64,000 nt of DNA, taken from positions 46,822,491 to 46,886,490 of the forward strand of contig CM039182.1 of assembly GCA_008360975.2 (NCBI GenBank), read 5' to 3'. The translations under genes and the position numbers were made by a program. Below are positions 1-14,080 of this stretch, in pieces. Below the pieces are notes generated by a model. The model was not told the origin of the DNA and did not search any database. It was given only the letters and a program-made list of their open reading frames with translations. This stretch comes from Lichenostomus cassidix. Taxonomy: Eukaryota > Chordata > Aves > Passeriformes > Meliphagidae. The stretch's first letter is position 1; the number at the start of each line of letters is the position of its first letter.

Positions 1-3000
1 AGGTTTGGGCTCCTTGCTGAGGACCCCCTCCTACACTGCTTGGCTATGGATGTTAATTCCCCAGGCTCATCCCTTGGCGTTTGCCTCTGACCACACCAAC
101 TACAACTATCGAGTTGTCCATCCCCACACTCCCCCATGCCTGGGGAACTGTAATCAGACAATGATGGCCCTGTAGGGGTACTGGAGATCTATTTTGGGGA
201 AGCAGGTCAGATTTGAGTGTGAGTGCGTTGGTTGTCTGCGTGCGTCTGCCACAGCAGAGCCCACGGATGGGCTGACATTTCAGTGCATCCTGTTTACACT
301 GCAGCCCAGTCAGCAGGAGAAGTATTTTTAAACAAAAATGCAGATTGCATTGTAATCACCCCATGTTAAGGAAACAAACATTTTTGCCACAATGCAAACC
401 CAAACATTTGCTCAAGATTTAGGATTCCTTTCCCCTAAGCTATCTGCAAAACATAAACTCTGACTTTTTCTCTCTTCTTCCATTGATTTCCTCACCACTG
501 TCCTGTGATACATTAAATGGAGAAATGTTTGCCATAGGTAACAGTTTCACATTTTTGCATTTTATAGCGTGCCAGGAATTTGGTTGCTGAGCAATTTTTT
601 ATTTTGAAATGTCAGGCGTGTCTGTCTGAATCAACTGACTGCAGTTTGCACTGAGAGCAATGCCTGTATTTTGACAACATCTTTACACCGAAAGAGAGGG
701 GGAAAAAAGCCAACAGAAAAGCACAGGCTAAAAATTACCCTGGTTGCTAAAAATACTGTGGACAGGAATAGAGAATTCACCACGCTGTTTTTCAGACTCA
801 CGTGTGCTTTGAGTTTATTACAGGATTAGAACTGCCAAACTATGCCGAAGGCTGCGGTTGAGTTTCTAATATAAGTCTGCTTCTTGGCTTCTCCCCCAAA
901 CTGTGAAAGACTTCATAAGGCTGCAAAATCCATAGGTAGGAAGCTTTTAGGATGAAGGGGTAGATATGAGGGAGTTGCTTTGCTTTCTCCAGCAAATTTT
1001 GAAGTGGGTTGCCTGGAGCAGCCTGGCTATTGGGAGCATCATGCCCTGGTGTGTGCTCTCCTGGTGGAATGGGGAGCAGCTGCTGTTGGCCATCTTGGCT
1101 TGGAAAGAGCTTATTGTCACTGTGATGAAGGGTGGGTTTCACCTATCCCACATGGCAGAAAAACTTGTCTGAAAACTGGACTTGGTCCTATCAAACCTTT
1201 TTGTCCTACCTTTGACTTCCTAATGCTGGCAATGAGGATTAAGAGGCAGGTGGGATGAAAGAGTGTTTTGTAGAAGACACTTAATTGGGAATAGGAGTTA
1301 ATGACAGCATTAGCATTTAACCAAAACCATATAGCAAATCGCTCTCCCCCCCAATCCATTGCTGCCTTTTCATGCAATAGGAATTTGAAAAAATAAAAGC
1401 TTCAAGATGGCTTCCATGCAAAGATTCCCAGGAGATACTGTATTGAGCTGATGCTGCCTCATCATACCTTCCTACTTTCCCTTCTTTTTTTATATTTTAA
1501 TGTGTTTTTATTCTTCAGCGTGCAGAATACATTATTTTCAAGAGCTCAATCTATAAAAAGCAACAAGTACGTTGGAGCCTTGACTCAGCTGGGAGCAGCT
1601 CTGCCACTCTCAGTTATCAAGCTCTGTTTGCAGAGTGTGTGCTGGGAAGGGAAGGAGCAACACCTGAGGGGACTAACCCAGATAATTTGAACAGCACCAT
1701 CTCTTTTGCTTCTAGCAACAACAAATGGCTGCTGCAGGTCATTACTGTAAAGACCCAGGCAGGCAGACAGGTGCCATCAGCTTTCCAAGTGCCAAAGCTG
1801 CACTCAGAGGCCAGTTTGGCCCCAACACTTGCACCGTCGGGTCTCTTGGTCAGGCCACATCTGCAGCCCACCATGGATTTGAAACACCTTGCAGGTGGCA
1901 GTAATGATAATAAGGCTAATAAATAGACTGGTTGCTTGTGAAATGATAATTTGCTCCAGAACAGTCCTTATTAATAGCCCAGGGTTGGCAGTGGCCATCT
2001 GGGGCCTCAGCTATGCAAACTGTTATAAGAATTTGCTCAGGCTCTGCTTTGCTCTGCAGCTGATGGGGAGCCATGACTGCTGCTAGTTTAGTCCTAGGTC
2101 AAATGTGTGCAAAGATAGGGAAACATATCTTTGGTGAAATCTATTTCCAGTCAGAACATCTCTTTGTTGCTCTGAAAATCTCATAACATGGTCACGAAAT
2201 ATGCAGGAAGAAGAATATTGACCCCTTGAGTACAGCCTGGCTGACTTCATGAGACTTACTCCCTTGACAAATTTGGCCTGCTTCATTTCTTAATGGCATT
2301 TTTGAGCTAATTAAAATCCTCCCATGGAGATAATCAAGAAGGGAAAAAAAAATAAAAAAAATTCCCTGAAGCCTCCCCCAAGGGTCAAGCAATGCTACAA
2401 GCTGTGATGAATATGTCCATTTGTCACCTCGGGTGTAAGGCTATCCAGAGCCACCCCTGGTAAAAGTCAATAGCAAGTCCTGGGTTTGTAATGCAGTGTG
2501 CAATTTACCTGTTTTTCCTTTTTCCTTCTCCCATTTCCATTTAAAGGATGTGATGGTCTGTAGCAATCCCCATCTCTGTGCCAGTGATACCAGTTGTTCT
2601 CATGCATGCAAGGAGCTGCAGAACCATTCTAACGAGACCTGATCTGTCTGGGACATGATGGGACTGAGGGACTGGCTCCTAGGAGAGGGCAGATCCAAGC
2701 CTGCAGGAGCCATAATCTGCCCAAGCTGCATATTAGCAGCAGGACAGAGCCAGGTCTGCTGTCTTTGTACTCGACCCTCCTTTTCCTCCAGCACGGAGAT
2801 GCAAGTCTGAGAGTCTGAGTCTGTGCCTGCTTGCCTCCCACTCACCCGGAGCAGTTGTGTGTTGGGATGTGAGGGCTGGATGCACCTGCAGGGTGCTTTG
2901 GCTTACTTGACCCAGGTGCCTGGGAAGGAAGCCAAACCAGAAGCTGCCTTCATGTGCACATCAAAACTGGTCTGGCCACATCTGGGGTAGCCCAGACCAA

Positions 3001-6000
3001 TTCTAAGTCCTTGTGACAGGGACACTGTTGGGGGGATCAGATCAGACCTCCTCTGAAATAAAACCTTTGAACCTCTTATAGTGCAGGGGCACCAGCTGCT
3101 TTGGTCCACTGATCCATTCCTATCATGCTAAATTTCTTGCTAATTATAGCCTGCAGGCAGACCTTTCGCCCTGCCCTGCTGAGCTGTGCTGGCCTCCCAG
3201 CGAGCTGCAGGGAGGGTTTACCCATATCTGTTACCTTCAAGTGCCAGGACTTCATCCTAGCATGCAGCTGGCTCTGGCTGCGCTCTGCCAGCAAGGGTCT
3301 CTTTTACATTTACAGTTTAAGTTGCCACGTTTTAGTTTTAGAAGTAAAGGCTGAAGCTGTGGTGTCCTCCTACACATCCTGCTTCTTCCTGGCATGTGGC
3401 TTTTGGGGTGTCTGAAGAGGATCACAGGGAAGAGATGGCAGAAGGGGAGACCATGTATTCCCACCATTACTGGTGCAGGATAAGGAGGCGGGGAAATTCA
3501 ATGGCAAGTGAGTCATGTGGAAGCAAATCCAGAGCTGTTTCACTGCCCCCACCCCTTCTCTGCACTCTCGGTGACTGTTTTGGGAGATGTTAAAAGATAC
3601 AAGCTCTTCTATAGTTGAAGTCAAAGCTGTCTGCCAATAATAGATATGTTCTTTCTCTTTACTTCACCCACGCAGGTTGATCTGTGTTTTTTATTAAAAT
3701 TTATGGAAGGCACTTTAAACTTATAATGAGTGGAAAAAAATAATAAAACTGTTCCTTGTGTTGTTGTTAGATTTGGGATTTTATTTGGCTCAAATGCATT
3801 TTTGGCTTGGCTTAGAAATTTCATGTTTCCCTGGTCTGCTTTTGTTGGCCTTTCTGTGAATATATGCTTTGTACATAGCGGGGAAAAATAATAACAAAAT
3901 GTAGTTTTCCCTAAGGTTTCTGAACCAGGTGGAAGAGCCTGTGTTTTTTCCCTACCAGTGAGAAGTGGGTTAGTTGCTTGCAGCGAGCTGGCAGGAGACA
4001 ATACCTTTGTTTTCCCTTTCTTCTGTGGCTGCTGCCTGTGCCACAGGTGTAGAGAGCTGCTTTGGGATACACAGTGCCCCTGAGAGTTGTATTCAGAGGG
4101 GTATGAGAGGTCCCTAGGCAGGGAGGAAGGGAATGAGAGAAACTGGGGGATGAGGACAGGCAGGTGAAGCAAAAGAGAAGATGTGGGTAGGAGGAAAAAC
4201 AAGTGGGGAAGCTGGAGCTGCATACCATGCTTTTAAGGCAAGGCTAGTGGAGGTGCCAAGTAGACAAATATATGCAGAGAGCTATATATAGACACACCTG
4301 CAGATGCACACAGATAAAAATGTCTCTTAAGAGTTTATAAATTATTTGAGCAAAATGTAGCTCTGTGTGTGTACATCCTCTAACAATAATTGACTTCTGA
4401 ATTTGGTACTTTTCAGTGCTCATATCAGTACTGATCTATAAATCTAGCACAGCAGATCCATTTTTCTCTAGATAGCCTCTTATTTTGAGTCTGTATAAGG
4501 TCTGCAAAAATCAGGAGGCAAAATTTAATGTAGGTAAGTGAAGCAAATTGTGCTGGAAAAGAGATGAATGATGTCCTGCAGGGCATGTGTGGGAGGAGAC
4601 TTGACACTTGCAACTTTTTTATCTCTGGACATTCTGAAGATGAGGTTTCTAATTGCAATGAACACTTTGTGAGGGTAGGACCCATTGAGACATTAGCTGG
4701 GCACTTTTTTCTTCCCTGCTGAACTCTGTTCCCTGGCAGCAAAACTTGTTCACCTGAACATCCCTAGTATCCTTTAATGAAAGAAATTAAAATCATTGTG
4801 GGGGGGAATAGCAAAAAAGGAAGTGCGAGCCAGGCTGAACACATTTTTCAGATGTTCTCTGGTGTTTACTGACAAGGAGTTATGTTAGAAAAAGGTGCAA
4901 CAATGAGCTCCAAAAGTGGTGTGGGGCACAGAATTTGAAGAGGGCCCTACAGTAGAGTCAAAGGTATCCCTCATGGGATGGGCATGCTACACTGCAGCTG
5001 ACATCCATTCATAATCAAACAACGGCCAATTCAGTAGGATTTGAGTCCTTTTCATATGATCTGAGGAAACTCCCAAGCCAATAATAAATTACTCCTTAAA
5101 AATTTAAAAGTTTACTATTTATTGCATGTGTCACAGTAGGATGTTGAAACTGTGCCAGGGCCCTCAGCAAGCAGAAAGAAAAGAAGGCTTATACCTTATA
5201 TCCAGATCTTACCTGGGGGTAAAAATTTATTGGTATAGGCAATGTCACCTGCAGAGAGCCATGAACCCCCAGGGAAGTTTAATCCCAGTAAGTGCAGAGG
5301 AAATGGAAAATTATCCCATAAGTTTTCCTTAAGTCCTACTTTCTGAAGTATAGACATTATGTGCCCAGGTGACTTGGATTCTTGGCTCTGACCAAATGGT
5401 TTTATAGCAGTGCCTAAAGCAAGGACTGGGGCTCAGGGCATGATGCCCCACATCAAGATCCCCTACCAACAAGCCAGTGTGGGTGCAGAGGTATCATCTG
5501 CAGTGGAGTTTGCACAACTTGCATTGGTTTTGTTTTGTCAGCTTTATTTCTTTGCAAAGAAACACTCAAATCGAGGACCTTCTGTTTTGTTTTGCCACAA
5601 ACCTGAGTTCTGCTTCAATACCCACTTCTATGGAGAAGGATCCCAGTGCTTGGCTGGTGCCTTATCTCTACCAGCTGAAAGCAGTAGTAAAACACTGAAA
5701 TTAGACTGGAAATCACAGGGTAGTCCTGACCCAGCAGCTCCCTGTTTATCACTGAGAAAATATAGAAGAGTTTCAAATAAATATGAAACGCCCTGGTCTC
5801 TGTAATCTTGTACTTTAAGACTTTTAATGTGTATTTTTTTTTAATTGTTTTTTAATGCCTGTCCAAGTCAATCTGTCCCTCTGTTTTTGCTTTTTGGCCA
5901 TGGGTCAGCATTTCCCTTGTGGCTTGAAAGGCTGATAAGATGTCAAAAGCTGGGCTGCAGCCAGGTAATCAGGTCACCGAGGCACAATTCAATCAAATGT

Positions 6001-8164
6001 TTTTTCGGCCAGTGTCACTCTGGCCTGGACAGATCCTAGAGCCACAGCTGCCTGGCAGCCCTTGTGCCCTGATAAGCTCAGAGCTGATCTGCACACAGCT
6101 CCAGCACGTGTTTAACTCTTTACATCTTGCTGTCTTCATTTGGTGAAGGGGCTGCAAGGGTCCTGTGGCTCAACAGATTTAGAAGTGATGCTTTTTTCTG
6201 CTGCCAGTGACCAAGTTTTGCTCTCCAGACTGTTGGGAAAATTAGCTTCTCCTGGTAGTGTCTAATCCGGAGGCAAAGCTGAAAGATGAGACAAGTCCAT
6301 TTTCTGCTGGGTGCATCTCTACATTTCATTGCCAGCACTGCACAAGCAGCACTTCCCCTGCATTATAAAATGGCATAAGAAGGATGCAGAATCCCAGAAA
6401 CAGGCACTGTTAATTTACATCTTACAAGTGTTTGTCAAATACAATCAATGTAATTGCTTGCTTTCCATTTCTAAAATGTGCTAGCAGTAAACTGAAAAAA
6501 AATAATGGGATACACCTATTTGGCAAGCTCTTTTCAGGGTCTTATAGCAGTCCACTGCTGGATTTAATTACAGACAATTTGAATTTTTCACACAATGTCT
6601 TGCTTCTTAACAATGTCTCTTTTCAAATCAAAATCCTCAAAATAATTTGTGAAAACTCTTAAGTTGTTTTAGTGTTCTTCCAAAATTTTTCATGTAGTGT
6701 GAAATTGGATTTTGTGTTATGTGGAAAATGTTGTTCTTCTTGAAATAAAACTTCTCCAGCATTTCTGTGAAAATGGGTACATACTGAGCCAGAGCAAAAT
6801 GGAATTAATTTTTCTTTACATCCTTCTCCTCTGATGCATTGGAGTAAAATTGCCAGTTGGTATCCAACTGCCCTGCTCATTGCAGCTTGAACACTGTCCA
6901 GGCACATACTTCCCCAAATTAATTTCTATGGCACCCAATGGTGATAATAGAAAACCAGGAGCCTGTGATTGTAGAACAGCTTCTCAAATGTTTAAGGCTC
7001 TTTCACAAAAAGCCCCAGGGGTAGCTGGGATTCTCAAAAGTATTGTAACTTCTACTGAAACAGATGACACCACCGGGAATTGTGCACTGGGTGATGTGGC
7101 TGTTTATCCCCATTCCCTGACTGTGGCTTGGAGGACATCAGAAGCATTGCAGTCTGCTTATCCTTCTGTTTTCCCTTCTTGGCCAGTCTTTGAGTTGAGT
7201 TCCTTTTCTAAAAACTGTGTTTCAAGTGAATGAAGCAATTGTTGCTCATCTTAATTGACTTTAGCTGAAGTTAATAGTGCTAATTACCTCTTACACCTTC
7301 TTCCTATTTTTATACACTGCTGTTGAAAACACAAGAGGAGCCATCAGATGAAAATCCTGCAACATGGTGGATGTCTCTGCTAAAACCTCTCCTGCGCAAC
7401 GAGGGGATTAATTGTACATGGTGTTATTAACTGTAAATCTCTGTCCCCAGACTGCCTCCACTTTAGTACATGATTGAATCTTCCCTCTTCCCGCTCAGTA
7501 ATTTCTGTCTAATGCCACCCCACCCGTTGCTGATCCTCTTTTATAACAGGGCTGTCAGTCACGGCAGATCTGGCCAGTGATCTGCACGATGGGGAATGCA
7601 GCGAGTGTTTCACTCTGCACCCGCAGGGCCAGTGCCAGGGTGTCTCTCCAGCTGTGGGCATGCAGCACAGCTGTCCTTATCACTTGCCCCGGTAGCCCTT
7701 CCACGCTTGGTCCACCACCCTGTGTGCCCCACAAGGCTGTGCTGCTGTGAAACCCTGTGCTGCTATGAAAACTCGTGCTTCAAGCTGAACACATTCCAGC
7801 TTTACCTTTTCCCTATCACTGGCAGGTTATATTTTCAAAGGTCACAGAGGCACAGAGTGAAATATGAGCATCCTGCCTGTTGCAGCTCTGGGATGCTGTG
7901 GGAGACGTGTAATTTCTCTCTGGGAAAGGGAGGGAGAGGTGAGGGCTGCAGACTTCCCGTATAGAAGTGCAATCACCTGGGAGAGAAAATGCAGGAAAAA
8001 GAGAAGAAAAATAACATAGCAGCATTGCAAAATATAGCAGCCCTGCAGAGACAGTCAGTTCTTGTTCAGACTTTATTTGCTGATTGATATGACTGGCACT
8101 TCCCTGATGGGATATTTCAGTTTCCTACAGCTCTCCTTGTTCACATGCCATGTGTTTCTTCACA
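1..8164. other. Intergenic DNA, no gene recognised
   Basis: This is the 5'-most part of the long non-coding stretch upstream of EEPD1. All six frames are broken into short ORFs with no family resemblance. The longest is a 200-codon minus-strand frame at 3621-4223, which has biased composition and no domain. I see no RNA gene, LTR or clear CR1 here. AT-rich blocks such as 7200-7570 might be regulatory, but nothing in them is diagnostic. Confidence 0.6.
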
Positions 8165-8262
8165 ATTTATCTTTGCAGATGTGGACACAGAGGCAGTAAA
8201 AGGTGAAATGCCTTTGCTAAGGTCATGAAGCAGATGTAGAAATTGGGAACAGGTGTTTTCCC
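8165..8262 (-). repeat. Possible MIR-like ancient SINE fragment
   Basis: The + strand reads cagatgtggacacagaggca, then about 25 bases later ctaaggtcatgaagcagatg and a gggaacagg end. The order and spacing resemble the well-known MIR core read on its complement (cagatgaggaaactgaggca, caaggtcacacagc, gggattcgaac). Divergence is high, as expected for a very old repeat. It could be a chance resemblance, and a profile search against MIR families would decide. Confidence 0.35.
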
Positions 8263-11200
8263 AGATACTTTCTCCTTTTAAGCAGAACAAGGCTATGAGT
8301 TTTGGCCAAGGTTCTCCAGATGGCTTTGGTGGGGCCAACACAGCAGCTATACCTCTGTGAGATTCTTCTTACTTCTGTTATGCAGCTTTCTGAGACACTG
8401 AAAGAATGGTAAGAATAAGGACAGTCCCACAGGCACAAAAAGGACTTTCACATGCATCTGGAAAATATAACCTTGGGCCAACCATTGCAGGGCTTACTGG
8501 TCCCTCCTGAGCATCATGCCAGGTAGGACACAGGATCCCATGCAGTACTTGGTTTTTTGGTGTGTGAGATTTTTTGGTAGTGTTTTTTGGGTTCTTTTTC
8601 CTTAATTCAAAGCTGACACCAGCCAAACTATGATGAAAAGAAGGACAACATGGAGAAACCCTGTTATCAAACTGACCTTTCTTGGCAGAGATTCAGAGTG
8701 ACAGAGGCTGTAAGAAGTGACCTCATGACTTTGACCAGCTAACCTCAATTGTCTTGAAATTAGACTTTGTGCACCAATTAGGGGAGTAAACTTCAGCACA
8801 GCAAAGCCAGAGGACACTTTTCAGTTCTGTTGGGAAAGCAGCATTCAGGCATCTTATTAAGCCCTGGAATAGTTTTTGTGTAGTTTCTGTCAGATGTAAG
8901 AGAATTTTTAAAATCTAGTTCATAGATACATGGGGAAGTACTCAAGACATTAAAAAAAATTAGAGTAGCTTTCTTGTCCTATATGTCTTGTGACTACAAA
9001 AATGTCCATGGGAGAGAGCAGGGAGAGAGTTGAAATAGGCACCCAGGGCTGTGAGGTTGGTCCCACAGAATCTGTTCCACAGTTCTGACATCAATGACAA
9101 AATTACTTTTCCCCCTTTTTGTCTGGCTGCTGTAGTTGTACAAAGGGACCAATATCTGCCTTGAGAGGTCACTTGATGTGGCTTCATAGAGAAAAGGGCT
9201 GTAAAGATATCAGCAGTTATCAGTATATAGAGTTTTCCACCTTTGGGCACATTTCTGGTTCTTGAAGTTGCAGGAGAGAGAAATGGATGGTTGGAAATCT
9301 TCACCTATAACTCTGGACTGTCTTTCGTCCCCTCATGCTGCACCCTGAGGTTAAGGTCTACAGGCTATGATTCCATGGACTGTGGATCAGGTTCTCTTTA
9401 AAACAGTGTAAGCTGTAAAGATTTTAAAAAAGGAGAAAATCTGCCAAACTGGGCAAAGTCTGCAAAGACTTACTTCCTTTTGTCCCTCTGTTAAACATTT
9501 TCCCTTTCAGCCACTTTCACTGGACTGCTAGTGCCAAACAAAAATAACAGGAACACTCCAGGGGAATAACTGGCAGTAGTTTAAGTCTTGCTTTACCTTT
9601 CACGTGCTGAGCTTAAGAAGTGGTGACTTTCCATCACGGATCTCCTGGGTCTTGCATTTGAGTTCAGAAACTCATGTAAAGCTCAAAGAAGAATACATGT
9701 CTGGAAGATATAAAACAAGCTGTGGAAAAATGGGACTCAGGTGGAAGATACCCAGCTCTCTATATTTGGAAGTCAGAGTATGTGTGTTCCCCCAGCAGCT
9801 GTGAGCAATAACATTATATGGGAAGAAACCCAACCTAATGGGTTCCAGCCTGCTTGTGGTGGCACCACACTTTTGAACAGCTATTGTACCAATCACAACA
9901 GCTCCAAAATTTCATTTACAACCCATGGACCAGCTGGAAATTACAGAGTGTAGTGAAAATGTACAGCCGCATGGTACCAAGCCCTAGTTACAGAGAAATG
10001 GCTCTGGGGTGGAGGGGAAAGAAATTTAAAAATCCCACCGAGCAGATCACCAACGGCAAAAAGCACCAAATTTTGAAACTATCTGTAAATGATAATATTT
10101 TATAACATGATAAATTGTATTTGAGTAGGATCCCTGGGGCTGAAGCAGCATCAGGAGCCCTTGGGCATGCATAAGGATATGGATGTCTGCAGGATTTAGC
10201 CATCAGAGCAGCATGGGTCATTAGAAAAGCAAGTAGGACTTTAAATGTAGTGGAGCACAAGTGTTGTGTGGCTTAAAATTAAAAGGTATGCTTTTATCTA
10301 AGAAAGGGGTAAGCCCTGGGGAAATGAGCTGTGTGATAAGGGAGGAATTTAGGACAGTCAGTTCTGAGAGGAAATCTGGAGAGGAGAATTTCCTCCCTGC
10401 CAAATGAAACTTCACACACACTGTCATCTGCCCAGGTAGACCTATATTTCAGGCAAGTGTTAGAGAGCAGATCTCCCTTTTAACTTCACTCCAGTTTCTT
10501 TCATCAGAAACACAAGGCTCTAACAAAATATATTTTGGAGAAAGAGATCTCTGGCATGGAAGAACTGAAGCAAAATTACTTCAATCTTTTATGATCTATG
10601 TTTCTAAAAATATAGATGACTAATAGAAATAATAAAATATTCACAAAGTCAGGAATCCATGTTTATGGTTAATGCTGAATTACATCCAATGACATTTTAA
10701 AATGGGAATTTAATGGATGCATTCTGTAGAACAGAATGGAGTTTTCTTCTCAGTTCAGTCCTCAGAGGAGGAGATTTGGGAAATCACTTTGGAAAGCCCA
10801 TCATTGTAGCCTTGCCAAAAGCCACCATGCAATCCTGGGCAGCACAACCCTCTGTGTCTGCAGAGAACCTCCCCTGATAGGAGCTGGCTGCCCCCTGATA
10901 GGGCTGGTGCTGTACCCCATACTGGTGGTTTGGGCAGCATGCTCATTTCCTGCTATCCAGAAATGTAAAATAGTATTTTTTTTTTTTTGGTGGATGAGGG
11001 GCATTTTGTACCAGGGAGTGACCAGACACTAAATTGTGAGTTTGGGAGAAAGAAGTAGGTCTAATGTCCCTCTCCATCCCTGTGTGGCCCCAGGACTGGT
11101 GTGAGATGGGAAGGGCTGTGCTGCCGAAGTGTCCCAAGCAAAGGGATGAGTACAGCTGGCTCTCCTGAAGCAAGTTCCATTTCAGATGATGATCCAGGGA

Positions 11201-11758
11201 TGAAGTAATCTTCCCTCTTCCTTCCAAGAGCCAAACTATTTTCTACAAGGCACAGGCTGCTAGGGACTTATTCGACTGCTTCTCTTTCCCATCTCAGCTT
11301 CCAATTTCATCATAATTTTTATACTGTCGGCTTCATAGGCTGACTACAATTTCCCCCCTGCATTATTTTCTTCCTGTTTAACTTTTTTTTATTCCACACC
11401 TAGAAATGAATCTAAGACAAACTTTCCAATCCATAATACCTGAGGGGATCTGAAATGAGGTCAGAGAAATTCACCCATCCCTAAAGGATAATCCTGCTGC
11501 TCTACAACATTGCTGGATGTCCTGCAAATGCTACAGACACACTTGCAGGACTGACAAGAGAGCTGGGGCTGTATTAAATGGAGCCAGTCCATGAACAGCA
11601 AAATCAGCAGGAGTCCTGTCTGGCCATCCCCTCTCTGGGAAGACTGTGGTGTTGGACTTCTCTGATTTCCTTGCAGCAAATCTGAAAATGACACTGCTGT
11701 AACAAACCAGTCAGCTGGGTCTTAATGGTTGTCACACCGCTGCATGCCAAGGTCATTT

Positions 11759-11780
11759 AGAAAGTCACGAGTGACTTTCT
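11759..11780. repeat. Perfect 10-bp inverted repeat, 2-nt spacer
   Basis: The arm agaaagtcac is followed by two spacer bases (ga) and its exact reverse complement. The structure is seen directly. It could form a small cruciform or be a dimeric protein site, but chance is a fair explanation in a window of this size. Confidence 0.8.
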
Positions 11781-14060
11781 GGGAAAAGCAGCTCTCACCA
11801 CTTCAAAGGCTCAGGCTGCTGCCACCAGAGCTAAGTTCCTCTTCTTCATGCCGGGCTTCAGTGCTTGCTGCCAAGCATGAAGGAAAATCTGCAAAGTAAG
11901 TCAATGTTTGCGGTTTCAGAACATGAAGAATAATTTCCTGTACTGTTGCCAAGGCACGACTGAAGACAAGGAGCTGAATGGCTCTGACTCTCCCCTGCCC
12001 CAAGGGCAGCAGCAGGCACCTGTCCCTCTTGTTTCTTTGCAAGACAAGCCATTCCCATTCCCGATGCTGGGTGTTAAATCCTTCTGGAAATACAGTGTCA
12101 AAGGACATTTGCTAGTATGCTAACATGGTCCTGTGCTTCCCTTAAGAAAAAACGTGACACTGAGGAGCACTTCACGTTGCACCCAAAGATGTGCACTGGC
12201 TGAAACAGACCTTGATGTTGGATGAAGACAGAGAGTTAGGCCCGAGGCTGTCTCAGAGGACCCTGGTAGTTTCCAAAAACTTTCTGAAAGAGGCATTTCC
12301 ATCCGCTTTTTGTCATCTCTCCTGGTGACTCAGCCTGCTTCAGCCAAGTTCAGCAGAATCCACTACCCCTCTTCCTCTTCTGGGTTATGCTTCCCCCACG
12401 TCTTCTTGCTGGGGTGGATAACGCTGCTTGCAACAGTCAACAATAATCCCCCAGAAAAGCCTCTGGGGATAGGGAAGCTAATGGGAGATATTATTTTGAG
12501 ACTGGTTATGATAAACCAGTTCTTAATCACTCTTGGGAGCTGGAGAGTTCTGCCAGGCTTCTTTTTTGGCAATTTTGAAAAATATTTTTCTTCATCTTTT
12601 TCTTCTTCCTCCACTCATTTGGATCTGGAGTGTTCACAAGAGGTAAGGCAGTTGCCATTTGGCTGATCAAGAAGCCCTGATGGGCCACCCAAATGCAGGC
12701 TGTTCCCATCTGAGGGACATCAAGGGGATCAGGTAGGAAGTTCCCACTTCTAGTGCATCCAAAAACATCCTGGCTTCTCTGAGAAGGAGCATGCTTATGA
12801 ACAAGATAAATGCATGGATGTTACATGCAACTCGTCTGGGTGAAACCAGAGATATTTTCCCCATTTTGGAGCTGATCCATGATCTGTGATGCTCCATCTG
12901 CTCTGGTGCACAGCACTTCACAGGTCCAATCTCAGCACCTGGCCATTGTGGTGGGATCAGGCATGTACAGATGCCACTGGAGCTTGCCAAACCTGAGTGA
13001 CACAGACTTGAACACCAAACAGAGGAAGGATGGTGGCTGCCATTTGGTTTCAAAAGCAGGATTCTGGTGAGGTAGCTTCACACTGTTGCTCTGACAAGCT
13101 ACGTGGGAGTGCATGTGTCAGGAGAAGGAATAGACAATTCTTCCCCAAGTAAGGAAAGCTCTTAAGCACTGAAATGCAGTTCTGGGTCAAGCAGTGGAAG
13201 GATTAATTGTTTTAGCTTTACAGCTGGGCTCATGATACAATTCTAAATCAGTATGGCCCAACATACACTGACTGAGGAAATTGCATGAACCATGTTAAGA
13301 CTGAGGGTTGCTTTTTAAAAAAGGAGGAGCTGCATTTAAACACCATGTTCCATCCCCCTTTCTAGTAGCAGGATAAAGTCACCTTTTTTTAACTCAAATC
13401 TGTTCATGGATCTGTCAGCAAAAGAAGACCCCCTTAGCAAATGAACTGGGTAACAGTCTTTCTCTACAATCCAACTTGCATGTGATGTTGAATGGAGAAC
13501 TAATGACACCCTCCTGAGCCAGGGAATTTCGTTGGTGACAGAAAAACACCCTGTGGTGGATGACAACTGTGTTTTCATAACAAAGCCAAAGCCTTGGGGT
13601 TACAGGAGAGGACAGATGAGACACTGTGGTGAAGCCACAGTGAGGAAGAGCTCAGTACCCTTGCCCTCAGATGTGCCACTGTGGTTGCACCTCTGGTCAC
13701 AGCCAGAAGAACCATGAAGATGACAGGTGATATTCAGCCCAAAATACTGCACCACCATGGAGCAGCCCAGATTGATCACTACTTTTTGCCCCAGGCAGAA
13801 TGAACTTGGTCCCATCAAGAAACTCCAGCCTTATGTGACTGTTTTGCACCATTCATACTTCTGGTAGGAAGAGTTCCAAACACGGGATCTGCGTCTGTGC
13901 CTCCTACTTCCATTGCTACAGCAAAGAGCATCAAAAGCTGGTTCATAGCTCAAAGCATTTGCTTTGTCACTGCCTTGAGTCTTCACAGATTTGGATATTA
14001 AGGCATCATAGTTTCCAGTAATAGGTCACAATATGTTTGCAGATTTTATTAACTTGCATG

Positions 14061-14080
14061 AAATAAGATAAATCTTATTT
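14061..14080. repeat. Perfect 9-bp AT-rich inverted repeat
   Basis: The arm aaataagat, two A spacer bases, then the exact reverse complement atcttattt. It is seen directly. The function is unknown. Confidence 0.8.

Noticed and set aside
3621..4223. 200-codon minus-strand ORF
   Set aside because: No recognisable domain, Ser/Leu/Pro-rich start from a purine-rich + strand patch, and no splice or promoter context. Best explained as chance.
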